DNA of 32,924 nucleotides from a virus: the IMG/VR virus record IMGVR_UViG_3300045120_000298, positions 1 through 32,924 of that record; one strand, written 5' to 3'. The notes under the pieces are model-generated. The model made no database searches. It saw nothing but the letters and a program-made list of their open reading frames with translations, and was not told the origin of the DNA. Positions 29,551-32,924 of this stretch are shown here, piece after piece. Every line of letters begins with the position of its first letter. The stretch's first letter is position 1. Position numbers and translations under genes: made by a program.

Positions 29551-31147
29551 CCAGGAGTTCGCCGTTCCCCTTGGCGGTCAAGGGTTGAACTTCCGTGACC
29601 AACCATCGATCGTCGGCTTTGCCGGCTTCATCGACGCTGTCAACTGGCGCCTGGATGAGGACGGCGCCCCCACCAAGCGGCTGGGTTATGACACCTACCG
29701 CGATCCGGGCGGATCGACCGTGGCGCTGCCGGCGGTGCCGCTCGAGCTTACCCCCTTCGCCCCCTACGGTGGCACCAACACGATCATCGCAGCCTGCGCC
29801 GACGGCAAAAGCTACACGTCGCCGGGAGACGGCACCTGGACACAGATCGCGACCGGCATGTCGGCATCGGCGCTGCCCGACTACGCCATGCTGAACGACG
29901 TTTTGTACTGGTCGAACGGCATCGACGCTGTGCAGTCGTGGACAGGCACGGTGCTGGCCGCGATCGGCGCCGCTCCCAAGGGCACGTTCCTGGCGGTGTG
30001 GCGTAACCGCTTGTGGGTGGCAGGCGTGGCCGGATTCCCCCATCGCGTGTACTGGTCGGCGATCGGCGATCCCACCTCGTGGCCGGCGCTCAACTTCGTG
30101 GACATCCACCCGCCCCGCGGCGATGCCATCACCGCACTCGCGCCGGCGCCCAACCTGGGGGCTCAGTTCGAGGGCTCAGACGGCATCCTGGTCTATACCA
30201 GTCGCTCGGTGCATCGCATCTATGACGACACCGATAACGCCACCGGTGCGATCGTGGGCGGCGGTAACAGCCTGATCGACGGCGCCAACGGCTGTGTCAA
30301 CCAGCGCACCCTGGTCTTGATCAACGGCCGGGTGTGGGGTGTGGCCAAGGACGGCATCTACTCCACCGACGGCCACCACCCCTTGCTGCTCGAGTCGGGG
30401 CGGCTCGGACGATTCTTTGAGAACCAGGCCAACCAGGCCCAGCGAGACAAGATGTGCGCGGTGGCGTGGCACGGTTCCTACCTCCTCAGCCTGACCAGGG
30501 CCGGCGAGGGCACAAACGGCCTCGTGCTCGAGGTTTACACCGCGCTCCCCCGGATGTCGGGGGACTCACAACACCCGATCATGGCGATGGACATTCCCGT
30601 GGCAGCGTGGGCGGCCTATCCGGCCACCACCGGTGACGTGTTGTACTTCGCTGACTCGAGCACGAGCCCTTCTGACAACCGCACCTACGTGCGCCGCTAC
30701 GGCCAGGGCGGGTGGGACACCGACAGCCTCTCCACCCAGCTGCCGATCACCGCCGACGCGCAGACCGGCGCCACCACCTTTGGGATTCCCCACCCCAAGC
30801 ACGTGCGGCGTATCCAGTTGGCCGGCCGCGGCAACGTCACCATCGGCGTGCAGGCCGACTTCGAGACTGGCGCCGGCGAGACTCAGAGCTTCGAGTTGAC
30901 CGGCACCGATGGCGGCGTGTGGGGCGTGGGAGTTTGGGGCACCGGCGTTTGGGGCGGTGCCGAAGATACCGGGGATGCCACCCGGTGGTACATCAAGCGG
31001 GGCAGGTTCTTCAGCCTGCACCTGACCGAGACGAGTGTGAGGAGCGGCACCGGACGCGCCACCCTCGGCGGTGTCTCGCCCCCCATCGGGGGGGCGAGCA
31101 TCTACAGCGCGATCGTGTGTGTCACACCCTTAGCTTCAGACTCGTAG
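29540..31147 (+). CDS. Tail nozzle/tube-like protein (535 aa)
   Basis: ATG 29540 overlaps the adaptor gene by 11 bases; the TTG at 29528 would add four residues. The protein starts MPSDQEFAVPLGGQGLNFRD, then DAVNWRLDEDGAPTKRLGYD, the beginning I know from podovirus nozzle and stopper proteins (P22 gp10-like). It is a beta-propeller-like body (NDVLYWSNGIDAVQSW, VHRIYDDTDNATGAIVGG, RVWGVAKDGIYSTDGHH), with a C-terminal sandwich. The length is usual for nozzles. It would close the tail channel after DNA packaging. Confidence 0.72.
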   Translation: MPSDQEFAVPLGGQGLNFRDQPSIVGFAGFIDAVNWRLDEDGAPTKRLGYDTYRDPGGSTVALPAVPLELTPFAPYGGTNTIIAACADGKSYTSPGDGTWTQIATGMSASALPDYAMLNDVLYWSNGIDAVQSWTGTVLAAIGAAPKGTFLAVWRNRLWVAGVAGFPHRVYWSAIGDPTSWPALNFVDIHPPRGDAITALAPAPNLGAQFEGSDGILVYTSRSVHRIYDDTDNATGAIVGGGNSLIDGANGCVNQRTLVLINGRVWGVAKDGIYSTDGHHPLLLESGRLGRFFENQANQAQRDKMCAVAWHGSYLLSLTRAGEGTNGLVLEVYTALPRMSGDSQHPIMAMDIPVAAWAAYPATTGDVLYFADSSTSPSDNRTYVRRYGQGGWDTDSLSTQLPITADAQTGATTFGIPHPKHVRRIQLAGRGNVTIGVQADFETGAGETQSFELTGTDGGVWGVGVWGTGVWGGAEDTGDATRWYIKRGRFFSLHLTETSVRSGTGRATLGGVSPPIGGASIYSAIVCVTPLASDS

Positions 31148-31156
31148 GAGGCCCAC

Positions 31157-32020
31157 GTGGGCGTCATTTTCCTTCCGTACACCATCGCCAACGGAAACCC
31201 GTTGGACGCATCCCAGGTGATGGCCGACTTCACCGAGATCCTGGCCGCGATCAACGGCGGCCTGGACGCCGACAACGTGATCTCGGCGGCGCCGTTCGCA
31301 CAGGACTCCGTCGGCGGACTCTCCGCCGGCTCGAGTAACGCCTTCGCGCTGGCCGATCACAAGCACATTCTGCGGGCGTTCGAGCAACTGCCCGGCGATC
31401 CCACCACCGGCAACTTCGTCTCTCGTGAGTATTACGACACCACCAACAACCGCAAGCGATTGTGCATCGCGGTGGACGGGTCGGGTGTGGGCACGTGGGT
31501 GACGAGCGGAAACGGCATCGCCGCCGACGTACCCAACCACTCGAGCCGGCACGCAACCGGCGGCGCTGACCCGCTGCCGACCGGGTCGGTCGATCAGACG
31601 ATGCTGAATCGCACGATCACCACCGGCACCCCCTCGGCAGACACCGCCTTGGGCACGGGCTCGTGGGCCGACATCATCACCGGCGTCTCGCCCACCGTCA
31701 GTGGCACCCAGCAGCTTTTGGTGGCACTGATCCAGCTTGGCTATGTCAACTCGCACGTCTCCAACAACCCGTCGGTGGCGTTCCGGTTGATCGACCAGAC
31801 CTCCACCGTGCTTTGGCAGTCCAAGGCAGAGAAACTGGCCGTGTCGGGTAACCCCGGAGCCTCTGCGACGCACGGCTACATGGTCGGGTGGGTGGCGACC
31901 TCGAGCCCCACGCTGAAGCTTCAGGGCTTCAGTGACCTCGGCACCGTCACCGCCAATAAGACCGGCACCTTCGGGTCATCGACGGGCAACACCACGCAGC
32001 TTCAGGTGGTGACCGGCTGA
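31157..32020 (+). CDS. Tail fibre protein (287 aa)
   Basis: GTG 31157 with GGAGGCCCAC upstream. The N-terminus (FLPYTIANGNPLDASQVMAD, then FTEILAAINGGLDADNVISA) is a common phage fibre anchor. A middle motif HSSRHATGGADPLPTGSVDQ is shared by many tail fibres and spikes of actinophages. The C-terminal part is a beta sandwich (TWADIITGVS style strands, MVGWVATSSPTLKLQGFSDL), probably the receptor-binding tip. No enzyme motif is seen. Its stop overlaps the next gene. Confidence 0.78.
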   Translation: MGVIFLPYTIANGNPLDASQVMADFTEILAAINGGLDADNVISAAPFAQDSVGGLSAGSSNAFALADHKHILRAFEQLPGDPTTGNFVSREYYDTTNNRKRLCIAVDGSGVGTWVTSGNGIAADVPNHSSRHATGGADPLPTGSVDQTMLNRTITTGTPSADTALGTGSWADIITGVSPTVSGTQQLLVALIQLGYVNSHVSNNPSVAFRLIDQTSTVLWQSKAEKLAVSGNPGASATHGYMVGWVATSSPTLKLQGFSDLGTVTANKTGTFGSSTGNTTQLQVVTG

Positions 32021-32924
32021 TGGCATACACACGAGAGATCGGCCAGCCCACACCACGGCATGGCATCACTGGACAGATCCATCGCGGCAAGGGCAACCCT
32101 CAGAACCAGCCGCGGGGCCGGGCCTCTCGAGCCAACCGCACCAAGATCGCAGAACGCGCCCTCGGCTCTGTCCGAAACTCGCTGATCGAGGGGGGCATGG
32201 ACCCGGGCATGGCGATGAAGTACGCCAAGCTCGCCCTCACCCAACCCCACGTCACGCTGGGGAAGGGCGGATCGATCTTCTACAAGGGCCGGCGCTTCAC
32301 CCCCGACGCATTCGCCAAGTCCCCCCTCGTCAACTACGTGACGGGGGCGAAGGCCGCCGCTCAGAACCAGGCCGCGATCACCGGGGACGCCGGCTACCAG
32401 GCCAGCCTGGCACAGTTGACCCTGGCCCGCGACCAGGGCGTGGCCGAGCTTGCCCGCCAGCGCCGCGACGCGCTGATCCAGTTCGGCGATCCCGCCTTCG
32501 TGAGCGGCGATCCGCTGACCGCCGGCGCCGCCGCTGCCAACCCCAACTCCACCGTGGCCCTGCTCGCCCTACAAAAGCAGCGGGCCGACGCCGCGGCCCA
32601 GCAGGCCGCCAACCGCGCCGGCACACTCTACGGTGGTGGCTACCAGGGTGGCTTGCAGGAGAACCAGCGCATCAACGTCGCCCAAAACCAGGACGCGATC
32701 ACCAAACTGCAGTCACTCCTGACCCAGCTTTCGATGGGTGAGGGTAACGCCAACCAGCAGTACACCGTCGGCCAGAACACCGCCTACCAGCAGGCGTATC
32801 AGGACATGCTGAAGGCCGGCACGCTGCACGCCGCCGGCCCGCCCAACCTCGCCGTCGGCGCCTACCACTACAACTTCCCACAGCCCAAGCCGGTGCAGAC
32901 CCCCGGCACCGGCGGGCCACGCGT
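32020..32924 (+). CDS. Virion-associated protein, N-terminal 301 aa (runs out of window)
   Basis: ATG 32020 overlaps the fibre stop (TGATG), and the frame is open to the window end. The N-terminus is basic (RHGITGQIHRGKGNPQNQPR), then a helical, Ala/Gln/Asn-rich body (AKAAAQNQAAITGDAGYQAS, LARQRRDALIQFG, NRAGTLYGGGYQGGLQENQR) and a Pro-rich stretch near the edge. This composition is typical of internal or ejection proteins and of minor tail proteins. The rest of the gene would be needed to decide. Confidence 0.55.
   Translation, partial: MAYTREIGQPTPRHGITGQIHRGKGNPQNQPRGRASRANRTKIAERALGSVRNSLIEGGMDPGMAMKYAKLALTQPHVTLGKGGSIFYKGRRFTPDAFAKSPLVNYVTGAKAAAQNQAAITGDAGYQASLAQLTLARDQGVAELARQRRDALIQFGDPAFVSGDPLTAGAAAANPNSTVALLALQKQRADAAAQQAANRAGTLYGGGYQGGLQENQRINVAQNQDAITKLQSLLTQLSMGEGNANQQYTVGQNTAYQQAYQDMLKAGTLHAAGPPNLAVGAYHYNFPQPKPVQTPGTGGPR

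Noticed and set aside
1-32924. CRISPR arrays, insertion sequences, integrase, lysis cassette
   Set aside because: No regularly spaced direct repeats, transposase, recombinase, holin or endolysin motif was seen in any frame.

Overview
The window is a 32.9-kb piece of a tailed double-stranded DNA phage genome, or a closely related provirus. It is GC-rich and densely packed, with GTG and TTG starts common beside ATG and stop/start overlaps (ATGA, GTGA, TTGA) at most junctions. Nothing identifies the host directly. High GC and the apparently leaderless promoters fit an actinobacterial or similar high-GC host, but this is inference. The head genes (a DUF5309/SU10-type capsid protein, a 645-aa portal, two adaptor-like proteins and a nozzle-like protein, with no tape measure or tail sheath seen) suggest a podovirus related in plan to SU10/phiEco32.

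Layout. (1) 1-2362, plus strand: the end of a replication-type helix-turn-helix protein, then six small translationally coupled genes, several with Cys-pair motifs. The last gene runs into a tRNA-Met-like structure. (2) 2457-7972, minus strand: an accessory or early region of 18 mostly tiny genes. They include an ArdC-like antirestriction protein with an HEXXH motif, a ribbon-helix-helix regulator, a 33-aa membrane peptide and an HTH protein. It starts from a promoter that appears to drive a leaderless mRNA. (3) 7985-8508: a non-coding divergent region with a strong G-quadruplex-type tract, a plausible site for packaging or origin signals. (4) 8509 to the end, plus strand: late genes for terminase, portal, scaffold and capsid. 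A block of about 10 kb of fibre, adhesin and enzyme genes follows, then adaptors, a tail nozzle, another fibre and a partial virion protein.

Most unusual features. First, five gaps of the minus-strand unit carry the same composite element. It is a tRNA-top-half look-alike (about 12 bp of acceptor plus T-stem in total, a T-loop such as TTCGAGT, and a 9-15 nt linker where the D and anticodon arms should be). It is followed by a conserved CTCC, then a small hairpin with AATNCC in or across its loop, then the next ribosome binding site. They cannot be full tRNAs, and may be RNase P-type processing signals or translational control elements. Second, one 1529-aa tail protein combines a beta-propeller, Ig/FN3 modules, a GH26-like glycosidase-like domain and a C-terminal purple-acid-phosphatase-like metallophosphoesterase. 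Third, a very basic protein contains about seven to eight copies of a roughly 42-aa repeat and ends in a domain that also occurs as two stand-alone genes.

Working model: the minus-strand unit is expressed early and acts against the host, the plus-strand late genes build the particle, and the tail block recognises and degrades surface polymers. Lysis, integration and DNA polymerase genes are not in the window.
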